DNA of 64,000 nucleotides from Microbacterium sp. zg-Y625 (GTDB lineage Bacteria; Actinomycetota; Actinomycetes; Actinomycetales; Microbacteriaceae): the NCBI RefSeq assembly GCF_030246925.1, contig NZ_CP126740.1, positions 868,001 to 932,000 of the forward strand, given 5' to 3'. Below, piece after piece: positions 1 to 9,243 of the stretch. The notes beneath the pieces are model-generated. The model had not been told where the DNA came from. It worked only from the letters and a program-made list of their open reading frames with translations, and did not search any database. Position 1 is the stretch's first letter. Each line of letters opens with the position of its first letter. The translations under genes were made by a program, and so were the position numbers.

Positions 1-68
1 GCGGCGAGTCCATCGACGACCTGCTGGCGCGCGACGCGGGGATCTCATCGACGGAGGGAACTGAATGA
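1..68 (+). CDS. lysA: Diaminopimelate decarboxylase, C-terminal end only (partial)
   Basis: Open frame entering from the left edge and ending in TGA at 66-68. The visible tail contains GESIDDLLARDAG, which resembles the usual end of actinobacterial LysA. LysA decarboxylates meso-diaminopimelate to lysine. The call rests on this short match and on position: lysA precedes hom in actinobacteria. The stop overlaps the hom start (ATGA), so the two are translationally coupled. Only about 22 residues are visible, so identity is likely rather than proven. Confidence 0.6.
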   Translation, partial: GESIDDLLARDAGISSTEGTE

Positions 69-1408
69 CCGACTACCGCCGCCTGCGCGTCGCGCTGCTG
101 GGAGCGGGAGCCGTGGGGTCGCAGGTCGCCGACCTGCTGCTCAAACACGGCGACGAGCTCGCCGACCGCGCTGGAGCCGAGCTCGAACTCGCGGGCATCG
201 CGGTACGGGACATCGACGCGCCGCGCGACGTCGACCTGCCGCGGGAGCTGTTCACCACCGATCCCGAGCCCCTCATCGTCGGCAGCGACATCGTCATCGA
301 GCTGATGGGCGGCATCGAGCCGGCCCGGAGCCTCATCCTGCACGCCATCAACTCCGGCGCCGACGTCGTGACCGCCAACAAGGCGCTGCTGGCCACCCAC
401 GGCCCCGAGATCTTCGAGGCTGCAGAGCAGGTGGGCGCGTCGGTGTACTACGAAGCCGCCGCCGCCGGCGCGATCCCGATCATCCGGCCGCTGCGCGATT
501 CCCTCGCCGGCGACCGCGTGCGCCGCATCATGGGGATCGTCAACGGAACCACCAACTACATCCTCGACCGGATGGATGCCGAAGGCGCCGAATTCGACGA
601 CGTCCTCGCCCAGGCGCAGCAGCTCGGCTATGCAGAAGCCGACCCGACGGCCGACATCGAGGGCTACGACGCCGCTCAGAAGGCCGCGATCCTCGCGAGC
701 CTCGCCTTCCACACCGCCGTTCCGCTGGACGCGGTGCACCGTGAGGGCATCGTCGGCATCGACAAGGCGATGATGGATGCTGCGCGGCACGCCGGCTACG
801 TCATCAAGCTGCTCGCGGTGTGCGAGCGCATGAGCGTCGACGGCGAGACCTCGCCCACGGGCGAGGCGATCTCGGTGCGCGTGTATCCCGCTCTCGTCCC
901 CCGCGCGCACCCGCTGGCGAGCGTGCACGGCGCGAACAACGCCGTGTTCGTGCAGGCCGAGGCGGCCGGGGACCTCATGTTCTACGGTGCCGGTGCCGGT
1001 GGCGTGCAGACCGCGTCGGCGGTGCTCGGCGACATCGTCTCGGCAGCCCGGCGGCACATCGCCGGCGGGGTCGGGGTGGGGGAGTCCACCCGGGCCAACC
1101 TGCCGGTCCTCCCCATCGCCGAGGTGTGCACCCGCTATCAGATCACCCTGGAGGTCGACGACCTCCCGGGCGTGCTGGCGACGATCGCCGGCATTCTCAG
1201 TGACGGCCGCGTCTCCATCGCCACGGTCGAGCAGAACATCCTGTCCGGCGGCGAAGACGCCGAGGCAGGCCAGGAGGCGGGCGTCGCCCGGCTCGTCATC
1301 GGAACGCACACGGCGCGTGAGCGGGACCTCAGCGAGACGGTGGCCCGCCTCGCCGAGAGCGGCGTGGTGGAACGCGTCGTGTCCGTGCTGCGCGTGGAGG
1401 GGAACTGA
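65..1408 (+). CDS. hom: Homoserine dehydrogenase
   Basis: Reduces aspartate semialdehyde to homoserine, the branch point to threonine and methionine. The 447-residue protein opens with a Rossmann motif GAGAVG (residues about 14-19). ANKALL carries the conserved Lys of the NAD(P)-binding domain, and GIVNGTTNYIL belongs to the catalytic domain. A C-terminal ACT domain (from about residue 358, EVDDLPGVLATIAGILSD) is the usual site of threonine feedback inhibition. The start is supported by GGAGGG seven bases upstream and by overlap with the preceding stop. It heads the hom-thrC-thrB run; thrC starts one base after its stop. Confidence 0.97.
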   Translation: MTDYRRLRVALLGAGAVGSQVADLLLKHGDELADRAGAELELAGIAVRDIDAPRDVDLPRELFTTDPEPLIVGSDIVIELMGGIEPARSLILHAINSGADVVTANKALLATHGPEIFEAAEQVGASVYYEAAAAGAIPIIRPLRDSLAGDRVRRIMGIVNGTTNYILDRMDAEGAEFDDVLAQAQQLGYAEADPTADIEGYDAAQKAAILASLAFHTAVPLDAVHREGIVGIDKAMMDAARHAGYVIKLLAVCERMSVDGETSPTGEAISVRVYPALVPRAHPLASVHGANNAVFVQAEAAGDLMFYGAGAGGVQTASAVLGDIVSAARRHIAGGVGVGESTRANLPVLPIAEVCTRYQITLEVDDLPGVLATIAGILSDGRVSIATVEQNILSGGEDAEAGQEAGVARLVIGTHTARERDLSETVARLAESGVVERVVSVLRVEGN

Positions 1409-1409
1409 C

Positions 1410-2495
1410 ATGGCACATCTCTGGCGCGGAGTGCTCCGCGAATACGCCGACCGTCTCGGAGTCACCGAGGCCTCGACCGTCGTGACCCTCGGCGAGGGCG
1501 GCACGCCGCTCCTGCCGGCGCCCGCGCTGTCGCAGATGACGGGGGCCGACGTCTGGGTGAAGTACGAGGGCATGAACCCCACCGGCTCCTTCAAGGACCG
1601 CGGCATGACCGTCGCGCTCTCGCGCGCCGTCGAGCACGGTGCGAAGGCCGTCATCTGCGCGTCGACGGGCAACACGTCGGCGTCGGCGGCGGCCTACGCG
1701 GCGCACGCCGGCATCACCGCCGCGGTGCTCGTGCCCGAGGGCAAGATCGCGATGGGCAAGCTCAGCCAGGCCGTCGCCCACAACGGCCGTCTCATCCAGA
1801 TCCGCGGCAACTTCGACGACTGCCTCGAGATCGCCCGCGAGCTGGCCGATCACTATCCGGTGCACCTGGTCAACTCGGTCAACCCCGACCGCATCGAGGG
1901 CCAGAAGACCGCCGCATACGAGATCGTCTCGCAGCTCGGCGACGCCCCGGACTTCCACTTCATCCCCGTCGGCAACGCCGGCAACTACACCGCCTACTCG
2001 CGCGGCTACCGCGAGGAGGCCGGTCGCGGCGCCGCCACCCGCGTGCCCCGCATGTTCGGCTTCCAGGCCGAGGGTTCCGCCCCGCTCGTGCGCGGCGAGG
2101 TCGTGCGCAACCCCGAGACGGTCGCCAGCGCGATCCGCATCGGCAACCCGGCCTCGTGGGAGCTGGCGCTCGAGGCGCGGGACGCGACCGACGGATGGTT
2201 CGGCGCCATCGACGACGACCGCATCCTCGCCGCGCAGAAGCTGCTGTCCGGCGCCGTCGGCATCTTCGTCGAGCCGGCATCCGCCATCAGCGTCGCGGGT
2301 CTGCTCGACCGTGCCGAAGCGGGCATCATCCCCGCCGGCGCGCGCGTCGTGCTCACGGTCACCGGCCACGGCTTGAAGGACCCGCAGTGGGCGCTGCGCG
2401 CCGCCGACGGTTCCGAGGTGCAGCCGCTCGTCGTGGATGCCGCGACGAGCGAGGTCGCCTCGGTGCTGGGACTCGTCGCCGAGGCCACCGCGTGA
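1410..2495 (+). CDS. thrC: Threonine synthase
   Basis: PLP enzyme converting O-phosphohomoserine to threonine. From ATG 1410 (GGAGGGG seven bases upstream) the protein has 361 residues, the usual length for the short actinobacterial class. The PLP Schiff-base lysine is K62 in NPTGSFKDRGM. CASTGNTSASAA is the phosphate-contacting loop, and TVTGHGLKDP lies near the C terminus. The frame stays open far upstream, but the ATG directly after hom is the credible start. Its stop overlaps the thrB start by four bases (GTGA). Confidence 0.97.
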   Translation: MAHLWRGVLREYADRLGVTEASTVVTLGEGGTPLLPAPALSQMTGADVWVKYEGMNPTGSFKDRGMTVALSRAVEHGAKAVICASTGNTSASAAAYAAHAGITAAVLVPEGKIAMGKLSQAVAHNGRLIQIRGNFDDCLEIARELADHYPVHLVNSVNPDRIEGQKTAAYEIVSQLGDAPDFHFIPVGNAGNYTAYSRGYREEAGRGAATRVPRMFGFQAEGSAPLVRGEVVRNPETVASAIRIGNPASWELALEARDATDGWFGAIDDDRILAAQKLLSGAVGIFVEPASAISVAGLLDRAEAGIIPAGARVVLTVTGHGLKDPQWALRAADGSEVQPLVVDAATSEVASVLGLVAEATA

Positions 2496-3460
2496 CCACA
2501 GCTCCCTTGGCTGCAGGGTCGGCGCCCGAAGCGGGCGTCGGGCGCACGGTCGTGGTGCGCGTGCCCGCCACGAGTGCCAACCTCGGTCCCGGGTTCGACA
2601 CGCTGGGCCTGGCGCTCAGCGTCTACGACGAGCTGACGGTCACGGCGCTCCCCGAGGGCGAGATCGACATCGACGTCACGGGCGAGGGCGCGGCCGACGT
2701 GCCGCGCGACGGCTCCCACCTGGTGCTGCGGGCGATGGCCTACGCATACGAGGCATACGCCCGCCGGATGCCGGGTGTGCGCCTTCGCGCCCACAACGCC
2801 ATCCCGCAGGGCCGCGGCATGGGTTCGTCTGGTGCGGCGGTGGTCGCGGGACTGCTCGCGGCGAAGGGACTTCTCGCCGGCGACGTGGAGATCGGTCCTG
2901 ACGCCCTGCTGCGCCTCGCGACCGAGCTCGAGGGACACCCCGACAACGTCGCGCCGGCGCTGTTCGGCGGGCTCACCATCGCATGGCTCGACGAATCCGG
3001 ACCGCAGCACAAGAAGCTCATCGTGCACCGCGGCGTCGCGCCGCTGGTGCTGGTGCCGGGCTTCACGATGTCGACGTCGCTGGCCCGGAGCCTCCAGCCG
3101 CTGCAGGTGCCGAGGGAGGACGCGGTGTTCAACGTGTCGCGCTCGGCCCTGCTGATCGCCGCGCTCACCCAGAGCCCCGAACTGCTGCTCGCCGCGACCG
3201 AGGACAAGCTGCACCAGTCCTACCGTGCCCAGGCCATGCCGGAGACGGATCGGCTCGTCCGGGCGCTGCGCGCCGAGGGGTTCGCCGCCGTCGTGTCGGG
3301 CGCCGGCCCCAGCGTGCTGGTGCTCGCCGACGGGCCGGGACGGCGCCTGGTGGCGGCGGAGATCGCCGCCCGGGTGGCGGACACTCCGTGGGAACCCCTC
3401 ATGCTCGCCGTCGATGTCAAGGGTGGTACAGTGAGGGACCAAACGGAGGGTTCCACGTAA
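2492..3460 (+). CDS. thrB: Homoserine kinase
   Basis: GHMP-family kinase that phosphorylates homoserine and so supplies the ThrC substrate. 322 residues from GTG 2492, which overlaps the thrC stop. VPATSANLGPGFDTLG is the N-terminal GHMP signature, IPQGRGMGSSGAAVVAG the glycine-rich ATP loop, and AVVSGAGPSVLVLAD the C-terminal GHMP motif. GAGG seven bases upstream fits a coupled start. The actinobacterial order hom-thrC-thrB puts the kinase last. A candidate rho promoter lies inside its last 35 bases. Confidence 0.96.
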   Translation: MTTAPLAAGSAPEAGVGRTVVVRVPATSANLGPGFDTLGLALSVYDELTVTALPEGEIDIDVTGEGAADVPRDGSHLVLRAMAYAYEAYARRMPGVRLRAHNAIPQGRGMGSSGAAVVAGLLAAKGLLAGDVEIGPDALLRLATELEGHPDNVAPALFGGLTIAWLDESGPQHKKLIVHRGVAPLVLVPGFTMSTSLARSLQPLQVPREDAVFNVSRSALLIAALTQSPELLLAATEDKLHQSYRAQAMPETDRLVRALRAEGFAAVVSGAGPSVLVLADGPGRRLVAAEIAARVADTPWEPLMLAVDVKGGTVRDQTEGST

Positions 3461-3617
3461 ACCCGTGAATCTGGCCTCCGTCGCAATTCTGCGAACTGCT
3501 GCATCCATCCCGATCTGATCGCGCTGCGCCGTTTCCCATGTTCCATCCGGGGACCGGACGCCGGCCGCGAGGATCGAACGCGATCCGGCATATCCGATAA
3601 CACGCAAGGGAGTACTC
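3427..3617 (+). promoter_or_regulatory. Candidate rho promoter and roughly 180-nt leader
   Basis: TACAGT at 3427-3432, inside the thrB 3' end, is a plausible -10 box and would start RNA near 3439, leaving a leader of about 180 nt before rho. The leader can form two competing stems: ACGGAGG (3443-3449) with CCTCCGT (3475-3481), or GGGTT (3448-3452) with AACCC (3460-3464). They share bases, so they are mutually exclusive. A long structured leader would suit control of rho, but no switch is shown. Confidence 0.35.
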
Positions 3618-5777
3618 GTGGAGTCCATCTCCGAGATCCGTACCGACGGCGACACCGAGGGCGACAACACGCCCGTGGACGAGACCGTCACCACCGCACC
3701 TGAAGAGGGCGCACCGACGGCCGACGGCGAGGCTGCCGCAGAGCCGGTGGAGCCCGACGAGGCCGCCGCCCAGACGCCTGCCGAGACCGAGACCGCTGAC
3801 GTGCTCGAGTCCGTCGCAGCCGTCGAGAACGGCGCGACCGAGGCTCCGGCCGACGCGGCACCCGTGGACGAGAAGCCGGCGAAGGCGCCGCGCAAGCGTG
3901 CTCCGCGTCGTGCCAAGAGCAGCGACGTGGCTGAGAAGGCCGCAGAGCCGGCCGCCGACGCCGCGGTCGAGGCTCCGGCCGCAAGCGACGCCGCGCAGGC
4001 CGCGCCCGCCGCGGCATCCGACGATGCCGCCGCCGAGACGGTCGCCGAGCCGGTCGCCGAGACAGCCGAGGCGCCCGCCGCCAAGAGCACGGGTCGCAAG
4101 ACCGGCTCGCGTCGGGCCAGCAGCCGCACCGCCGGCAAGGCTTCCGAAGCTGTCGCCGACGCGCCGGCAGAGGCAGCGCAGACCGACGAGGCCCGCACCG
4201 ACGTCGCCGCCTCCGAGGGCGACGCCGCACCCGCCGCCGACAAGCGCGCCGACAAGCGCGACGCCAAGCGCGACGCCGACAAGGGTGACGACGACCGCGC
4301 CGACGCGGGCAGCCGCGCCGACGCCGACCAGAACTCCGAAGGCGACAAGCCCTCCGACGGGGAGCAGTCCGAGGGCGAGACGCCGTCGCGTTCGCGCAGC
4401 CGTTCGCGCAACCGCAACCGCAACCGCAACAAGGACGCCTCGGGCGGCCAGAACGGTCAGGGCGGCAACGCGCCGGAGCCGGCCGAGAAGGCCCAGCCCG
4501 CCGAGTCCGACGACGAGTCGGGTCAGGGTGGCCGCGGTCGCCAGCGCAACAAGCGCCGCCCGCAGGGCGGTCAGAGCGACGAGTTCGACACCGAGATCGG
4601 CGAGGACGACGTTCTCATCCCCATCGCCGGCATCCTCGACGTGCTCGACAACTACGCGTTCGTGCGCACCACCGGCTACCTGCCGGGCACGAGCGACGTC
4701 TACGTCTCGCTCGGTCAGGTGAAGAAGTACCACCTGCGCAAGGGCGACGCCGTCGTGGGTGCAATCAAGCAGCCCCGCGAGAACGAGCAGTCCGGTCGCC
4801 AGAAGTACAACGCGCTGGTCAAGGTCGACTCGATCAACGGCCTGTCCGTCGACGACGCCGCCGAGCGCGTGGAGTTCGGCAAGCTGACCCCGCTGTACCC
4901 GCAGGAGCGTCTGCGCCTCGAGACCGCCCCCGAGAAGCTGACCCAGCGGATCATCGACCTGGTGGCGCCGATCGGCAAGGGCCAGCGCGGCCTCATCGTC
5001 GCGCCCCCGAAGGCCGGCAAGACCATCGTGCTGCAGCAGATCGCCAACGCGATCGCGACGAACAACCCCGAGGTGCACCTCATGGTCGTGCTCGTGGACG
5101 AGCGGCCCGAAGAGGTCACCGACATGCAGCGCACCGTCAAGGGCGAGGTCATCGCCTCGACCTTCGACCGTCCCGCCGAGGACCACACCACGGTCGCCGA
5201 GCTCGCCATCGAGCGCGCCAAGCGCCTGGTGGAGCTCGGTCGCGACGTGGTCGTGCTGCTGGACTCGATCACGCGTCTGGGTCGTGCGTACAACATCTCG
5301 GCTCCGACCTCCGGGCGTGTGCTGACCGGTGGCGTCGACGCCTCGGCGCTGTACCCGCCCAAGCGCTTCTTCGGCGCCGCGCGCAACATCGAGAACGGCG
5401 GATCGCTCACGATCCTCGCGACGGCCCTGGTGGAGACCGGGTCGAAGATGGACGACGTCATCTTCGAGGAGTTCAAGGGCACCGGCAACAGCGAGCTGCG
5501 CCTGAGCCGTCAGCTCGCCGACAAGCGCATCTTCCCGGCTGTCGACGTCAACGCCTCGAGCACGCGTCGCGAGGAGATGCTGCTGTCGCCCGACGAGGTC
5601 AAGATCACGTGGAAGCTGCGCCGCGCCCTCGCCGGGCTCGACCCGCAGCAGGCACTGGAAGTGGTTCTCGGAAAGCTGCGCGAGACGCAGTCGAACGTCG
5701 AGTTCCTCGTGCAGATGCAGAAGTCCATGCCCGCCCCCGGCGGCAGCAGCCACGCGAACGACAACAGCATCCGCTGA
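3618..5777 (+). CDS. rho: Transcription termination factor Rho with long N-terminal extension
   Basis: Hexameric RNA-dependent ATPase that ends transcription. 719 residues from GTG 3618, with AAGGGA eight bases upstream. Residues 1 to about 318 are low complexity: first Ala/Glu/Asp-rich, then basic with Arg-Asn repeats and Gly/Gln runs. Such extensions are known in actinobacterial Rho and bind RNA. The cold-shock-like primary site follows (about 325-400), then the ATPase with Walker A PPKAGKT (Lys near 467) and Walker [17 protein letters not shown] (about 545). prfA starts 13 bases after the stop, so rpmE, found here in mycobacteria, is missing. Confidence 0.98.
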   Translation: MESISEIRTDGDTEGDNTPVDETVTTAPEEGAPTADGEAAAEPVEPDEAAAQTPAETETADVLESVAAVENGATEAPADAAPVDEKPAKAPRKRAPRRAKSSDVAEKAAEPAADAAVEAPAASDAAQAAPAAASDDAAAETVAEPVAETAEAPAAKSTGRKTGSRRASSRTAGKASEAVADAPAEAAQTDEARTDVAASEGDAAPAADKRADKRDAKRDADKGDDDRADAGSRADADQNSEGDKPSDGEQSEGETPSRSRSRSRNRNRNRNKDASGGQNGQGGNAPEPAEKAQPAESDDESGQGGRGRQRNKRRPQGGQSDEFDTEIGEDDVLIPIAGILDVLDNYAFVRTTGYLPGTSDVYVSLGQVKKYHLRKGDAVVGAIKQPRENEQSGRQKYNALVKVDSINGLSVDDAAERVEFGKLTPLYPQERLRLETAPEKLTQRIIDLVAPIGKGQRGLIVAPPKAGKTIVLQQIANAIATNNPEVHLMVVLVDERPEEVTDMQRTVKGEVIASTFDRPAEDHTTVAELAIERAKRLVELGRDVVVLLDSITRLGRAYNISAPTSGRVLTGGVDASALYPPKRFFGAARNIENGGSLTILATALVETGSKMDDVIFEEFKGTGNSELRLSRQLADKRIFPAVDVNASSTRREEMLLSPDEVKITWKLRRALAGLDPQQALEVVLGKLRETQSNVEFLVQMQKSMPAPGGSSHANDNSIR

Positions 5778-5790
5778 GCGGGAGTCGACC

Positions 5791-6879
5791 GTGTCCGACT
5801 CCGGCATGTTCGAATCCGTCCGCGGGCTGATCGACGAGCACCGCGCGGTGCAGGAGGAACTCTCCGACCCCGCGGTGCACGCCGACGCCGGCCGCGCCAA
5901 GCGGGTCAATCGGCGCTACGCCGAGCTGTCGCGCATCGTCGCGGCCCACGATGCGTGGGTCGCGGCGGCGGACGATCTGGAGGCGGCGCGCGAGCTCGCC
6001 AAGGATGATGAGGCGTTCGCCGAGGAGGTGCCCGCTCTCGAGGAGCAGGTCACCGCCACGCAGGAGCGTCTGCGGCGACTGCTGATCCCGCGCGACCCCG
6101 ACGACGCCCGTGACGTGATCATGGAGATCAAGCAGGGCGAGGGTGGCGCCGAGAGCGCGCTGTTCGCCGCCGACCTGCTGCGGATGTATGTGCAGTACGC
6201 GGCATCCAAGGGGTGGAAGACCGAGGTGCTGGACCGCAACGAGTCCGACCTTGGCGGCTACAAGGACGTGCAGATCGCGATCAAGGGCTCGTCGAGCGAC
6301 CCCGCGCAGGGGGTGTGGGCGCACCTGAAGTACGAAGGCGGCGTGCACCGCGTGCAGCGCGTGCCGGCGACGGAGTCCCAGGGTCGCATCCACACGTCCA
6401 CCACCGGCGTGCTGGTGTTCCCCGAAGTGGACGAACCCGACGAGGTGCACATCGACCCGAACGATCTGAAGATCGACGTGTTCCGCTCGTCGGGGCCCGG
6501 CGGTCAGTCGGTGAACACCACCGATTCGGCGGTGCGCATCACCCACGTGCCCACCGGGATCGTCGTGTCGATGCAGAACGAGAAGTCGCAGCTGCAGAAC
6601 CGTGAGGCCGGCATGCGCGTGCTGCGTGCGCGGCTGCTGGCAAAGCAGCAGGAGGAGCGGGATGCCGCGGCCTCCGATGCGCGCAAGTCGCAGATCCGGG
6701 GCATGGACCGCTCGGAGCGCATCCGCACCTACAACTTCCCCGAGAACCGCATCGCCGATCACCGCACCGGCTACAAGGCGTACAACCTGGACCAGGTGAT
6801 GGACGGCGCGCTCGAGCCGATCGTGCAGTCCGCGATCACCGCGGACGAAGAGGCGCGACTGGCGGCGCTCGGGTCCTGA
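5791..6879 (+). CDS. prfA: Peptide chain release factor 1
   Basis: Recognises UAA/UAG and triggers hydrolysis of peptidyl-tRNA. 362 residues. The GGQ catalytic motif is residues 237-239 in [21 protein letters not shown] in [12 protein letters not shown] is the stop-codon tripeptide that marks RF1 rather than RF2. GTG 5791 is chosen because GGGAG sits about seven bases upstream; ATG 5806 (MFESVRGL) is an alternative. The closeness to rho suggests co-transcription. In mycobacteria prmC follows directly; here it lies 3.4 kb away. Confidence 0.97.
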   Translation: MSDSGMFESVRGLIDEHRAVQEELSDPAVHADAGRAKRVNRRYAELSRIVAAHDAWVAAADDLEAARELAKDDEAFAEEVPALEEQVTATQERLRRLLIPRDPDDARDVIMEIKQGEGGAESALFAADLLRMYVQYAASKGWKTEVLDRNESDLGGYKDVQIAIKGSSSDPAQGVWAHLKYEGGVHRVQRVPATESQGRIHTSTTGVLVFPEVDEPDEVHIDPNDLKIDVFRSSGPGGQSVNTTDSAVRITHVPTGIVVSMQNEKSQLQNREAGMRVLRARLLAKQQEERDAAASDARKSQIRGMDRSERIRTYNFPENRIADHRTGYKAYNLDQVMDGALEPIVQSAITADEEARLAALGS

Positions 6880-6920
6880 CCGGGGGTCTTCGACCCCTGG
6901 GCCGGATGCGGGGGAGTCGC

Positions 6921-6926
6921 TATGGT
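6921..6926 (+). promoter_or_regulatory. Leaderless promoter -10 box for the holin-like gene
   Basis: TATGGT, followed by six bases and then ATG 6933. This spacing puts the predicted RNA start on the A of the start codon, which supports a leaderless message and the choice of 6933. Confidence 0.5.
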
Positions 6927-6932
6927 CGCCGC

Positions 6933-7343
6933 ATGGTCATGTTCCTGCTGCGCGCCCTGGTCTTCCTGGCATCGGCGGCCCTCGGCCTCATCGTGGCCGA
7001 TCTCACCGTGTCGGGCTTCCAGATCGTGTGGGCCGACTGGTGGGGTTTCGTCGTCTGCATCGTGATCTTCGCCGTCCTGCAGAGCGTGCTGTCGCCCTGG
7101 ATCGCGAAGGTGGCGCGGCGATACGCCCCCGCGTTGCTGGGCGGCATCGGCATCATCTCGACGCTGGTGGCCCTGCTTGTCGTGGTTCTGCTCCCGGTCG
7201 GGGGACTGCGCATCACGGGCGGCCTGGCGTGGATCCTCGCTCCGGTGGTGGTGTGGGTGGTCACCGCGGTGGCGACGGTGCTGCTGCCGATGGTGTTCAT
7301 CCGGCGCAAGGTCGACGAGCGCCGCGACGCCCGGCGTAAGTAG
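6933..7343 (+). CDS. Phage-holin-superfamily IV-type small membrane protein
   Basis: A 136-residue protein with four predicted membrane helices (about residues 3-22, 28-48, 61-86, 92-118) and a short basic tail (RRKVDERRDARRK). Length and helix pattern fit the four-helix phage holin-like family common in actinobacterial chromosomes. No lysis cassette is nearby, so a phage role is not implied and the function is unknown. An in-frame ATG at 6906 would add nine residues, but the TATGGT box six bases before 6933 favours the shorter form. It begins the insert between prfA and prmC. Confidence 0.7.
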   Translation: MVMFLLRALVFLASAALGLIVADLTVSGFQIVWADWWGFVVCIVIFAVLQSVLSPWIAKVARRYAPALLGGIGIISTLVALLVVVLLPVGGLRITGGLAWILAPVVVWVVTAVATVLLPMVFIRRKVDERRDARRK

Positions 7344-7745
7344 CTGCCGCGGCGGCGCATGACTCGCTGCCATCGACGAACCCGCACCTTTCTAGGGAGT
7401 CGCCTCCCGATCGTCGCCGCTGGCTGACAGGGCCCGGTTCGGGATGATCGCGCACAGCAACCCCCGCCCTTCTGAGCGGCCCCGCCCCCGCGAGAAACCA
7501 GCTTCGGGGCGAGACACCACGCGGTGCGTGATGTCTCAGCGGAGAAGTGGTTTCCCGGCAAGGGGGAGGGGGGCGGCGCGGCCCACGAGCCACGGCGCAC
7601 CACCGGCGTCGTCCCTGTCCGGTGCATCGCGGACACCAGAGCGTTGCCGCAGCGACGCGCGGTGGCGCTATGGTGTCCGCAGGGTGACGAGAAGGTGAGC
7701 AGCAGCTGTTCACCGGGGGCTCGTCGGGGGTTCTTGGGGGATGAA
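7344..7745. other. 402-bp intergenic region with a palindromic array and a promoter
   Basis: No credible gene; short open frames here lack coding features. It holds the nested palindrome at 7491-7557 and, near its right end, a plausible sigma-70-type promoter: TTGCCG at 7644-7649, a 19-bp spacer and TATGGT at 7669-7674. RNA would start near 7681, upstream of the membrane protein gene at 7746. Confidence 0.6.
7491..7557. repeat. Nested palindromic array (two forward, two reverse units)
   Basis: CGAGAAACCA (7491-7500) and CGAGACACCA (7510-7519) are near-copies with a 19-bp period. They are answered by the reverse units TGTCTC (7532-7537) and TGGTTTC (7548-7554). GAAACCA-g-CTTC (7494-7505) pairs with GAAG-TGGTTTC (7544-7554), GAGACA (7511-7516) with TGTCTC, and CACGC (7518-7522) with GCGTG (7526-7530) around a 3-base loop. 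The layout resembles the arrays at 33435, 50772 and 52072. Confidence 0.7.
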
Positions 7746-8522
7746 ATGGCGACGCCTGTCGACGACGACACGACGGATGCTTCGGGACGGACGGCGGTGG
7801 AGGGTCCGCCGGTGCGGCTGACGATCCGTGCCCGCACCGTCATCACGGTGCTGGCCGCGACCACCGCGGCCTTGTCCGCGCTGCACATCGCTGGGCACGG
7901 CGCGGCCCTGTTCGGGATTCTCAACTACGAGGGGCGGGTCGTCGGAGCGTTCGACATGGACTCCGAGACCAGCATCCCCACCTGGTTCAACATGATGCTG
8001 CTCCTCGGCATCAGCGTGACGCTCGGTGCGATCGCGCGCGCGACGGCCATGCGGCGAGAGCGGCGCATGTGGGCGATCCTGGCGGTGACGTTCCTCTTCC
8101 TCTCGCTGGACGAGGGCGCCGCTCTGCACGAGAGCCTGATGTTCGCCACGCGCAACCTGCTCGGCATCACCGGCGGCCCGCTCTGGTACGCCTGGGTCAT
8201 ACCCGTCGGCATCGCGCTGCTCATCGCCGCGCCGTTCGTGGTCGGATTCGTCCTGCGCCTGCCGGCGCGCACGCGCGGGTTGATGATCCTCGCCGCTGCG
8301 CTCTTCCTCGGGGGCGCCATCGGCATCGAGGTCGTGAGCGCCACGGCGGGCGCCGAGGTGGAGTCGTTCCTGCGCGATGAGTACGACCCGGTCGTGTGGA
8401 CGCTGGCCGCCTTCGAGGAGACCCTCGAACTGGCCGGTCTCACGGTGATGGCTGCCGCCGTCATCCTGCACCTGCGCGACCATGCGCTGGCGGGGAGGGC
8501 GCTCGCTCTCGACGTGCGCTGA
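7746..8522 (+). CDS. Uncharacterised polytopic membrane protein
   Basis: 258 residues from ATG 7746; GGGGG ends five bases upstream. The frame stays open upstream, but that part crosses the palindromic array and reads as non-coding. About six hydrophobic segments are visible. A charged motif, FLFLSLDEGAALHESLMF (about residues 116-133), follows the third segment; Asp, Glu and His clustered this way could bind a metal or form an active site, which is inference. I recognise no family. It has its own promoter at 7644-7674. The convergent gene is cysE, whose stop lies 12 bases past this one. Confidence 0.75.
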   Translation: MATPVDDDTTDASGRTAVEGPPVRLTIRARTVITVLAATTAALSALHIAGHGAALFGILNYEGRVVGAFDMDSETSIPTWFNMMLLLGISVTLGAIARATAMRRERRMWAILAVTFLFLSLDEGAALHESLMFATRNLLGITGGPLWYAWVIPVGIALLIAAPFVVGFVLRLPARTRGLMILAAALFLGGAIGIEVVSATAGAEVESFLRDEYDPVVWTLAAFEETLELAGLTVMAAAVILHLRDHALAGRALALDVR

Positions 8523-8534
8523 GTCCCGCTCGCG

Positions 8535-9128
8535 TCAGATGAAGTACTCGGGCGCCATCAGCAGCGCACGGGTGTCCTCGCCGGGAGTGCGCCGGCGCAC
8601 CTTCGCCGGGACGCCCACCAGCACGCTGTCGGCGGGCGCATCCTTGGTCACCACGGCGTTCGCGCCGATGGCCGTGCCGGCACCGATCGTGATCGGGCCC
8701 AGCACCTTCGCGCCGGCACCCACGAGCACGCGATCCCCGAGCGTGGGATGCCGCTTGCCCCCGTTGCGGGTCCGGCCGCCGAGCGTGACCCCGTGGTACA
8801 GCAGCACGTCGTCGCCGATCTCGGCGGTTTCGCCGATCACCACGCCCATGCCGTGGTCGATGAAGCACCGTCGCCCGATGCGTGCCCCGGGGTGGATCTC
8901 GACGCCGGTGAGCCACCGCGTGACCTGCGAGAGAGCACGGGCCGGAAGGCGCAGGCCACGCACCCACAGGGCATGCGCGACGCGGTACGACCACACGGCG
9001 TGAAGGCCCGGGTACAGCAGTGCGATCTCGAGTCCGTTGCGAGCGGCGGGGTCGCGCAGCCTCGCGGCGGCGATGTCCTCGCGCGCCCGACCGAGCAGAC
9101 CGACGAGGCCGCGCAGCGGCGCGGTCAC
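8535..9128 (-). CDS. cysE: Serine O-acetyltransferase (short form)
   Basis: Acetylates serine to O-acetylserine, the substrate of CysK. 197 residues from GTG 9128, with GAAGG eight bases upstream. The left-handed beta-helix hexapeptide region runs from about residue 75 to 170 ([27 protein letters not shown], in shorter parts); DHG and YHGVTLGG hold the catalytic Asp/His residues. It lacks the long N-terminal helical domain of enterobacterial CysE, as is common outside proteobacteria. The chain ends in Ile (EYFI); a C-terminal Ile is what docks CysE in the CysK active site. It lies downstream of cysK on the same strand, past a hairpin. Confidence 0.93.
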   Translation of the reverse strand: MTAPLRGLVGLLGRAREDIAAARLRDPAARNGLEIALLYPGLHAVWSYRVAHALWVRGLRLPARALSQVTRWLTGVEIHPGARIGRRCFIDHGMGVVIGETAEIGDDVLLYHGVTLGGRTRNGGKRHPTLGDRVLVGAGAKVLGPITIGAGTAIGANAVVTKDAPADSVLVGVPAKVRRRTPGEDTRALLMAPEYFI

Positions 9129-9208
9129 GCGATGGCCTTCAGGCCGGGAGCCGACGCGGGGGAGTGCGGCATGCCGCGCACGGGTACCTGCTTTCTGGGA
9201 ACGATGAC

Positions 9209-9235
9209 GGCCCGGGCGACGATGCCGCCCGGGCC
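9209..9235 (-). terminator. Hairpin between cysK and cysE
   Basis: GGCCCGGGCG (9209-9218) and CGCCCGGGCC (9226-9235) form a perfect 10-bp stem with a 7-base loop, starting about 9 bases beyond the cysK stop. There is no long U tract, so it may attenuate read-through into cysE or protect the 3' end rather than stop all transcription. Confidence 0.55.
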
Positions 9236-9243
9236 GGAGGGGG

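Noticed and set aside
2006..4432. 808-codon minus-strand open frame opposite thrB and rho
   Set aside because: Ser/Arg/Ala-biased translation opposite well-supported genes. High GC removes stop codons on the opposite strand, so long antisense frames are expected.
6933..7343. Prophage lysis gene
   Set aside because: Only the holin-like fold is present; no endolysin, integrase or phage structural genes nearby, and such genes are common in actinobacterial chromosomes.
7444..7698. Small open frames across the palindromic array (7444-7698, 7524 onward)
   Set aside because: Their sequence is dictated by the repeat; no ribosome site and no plausible protein. The real gene starts at 7746.
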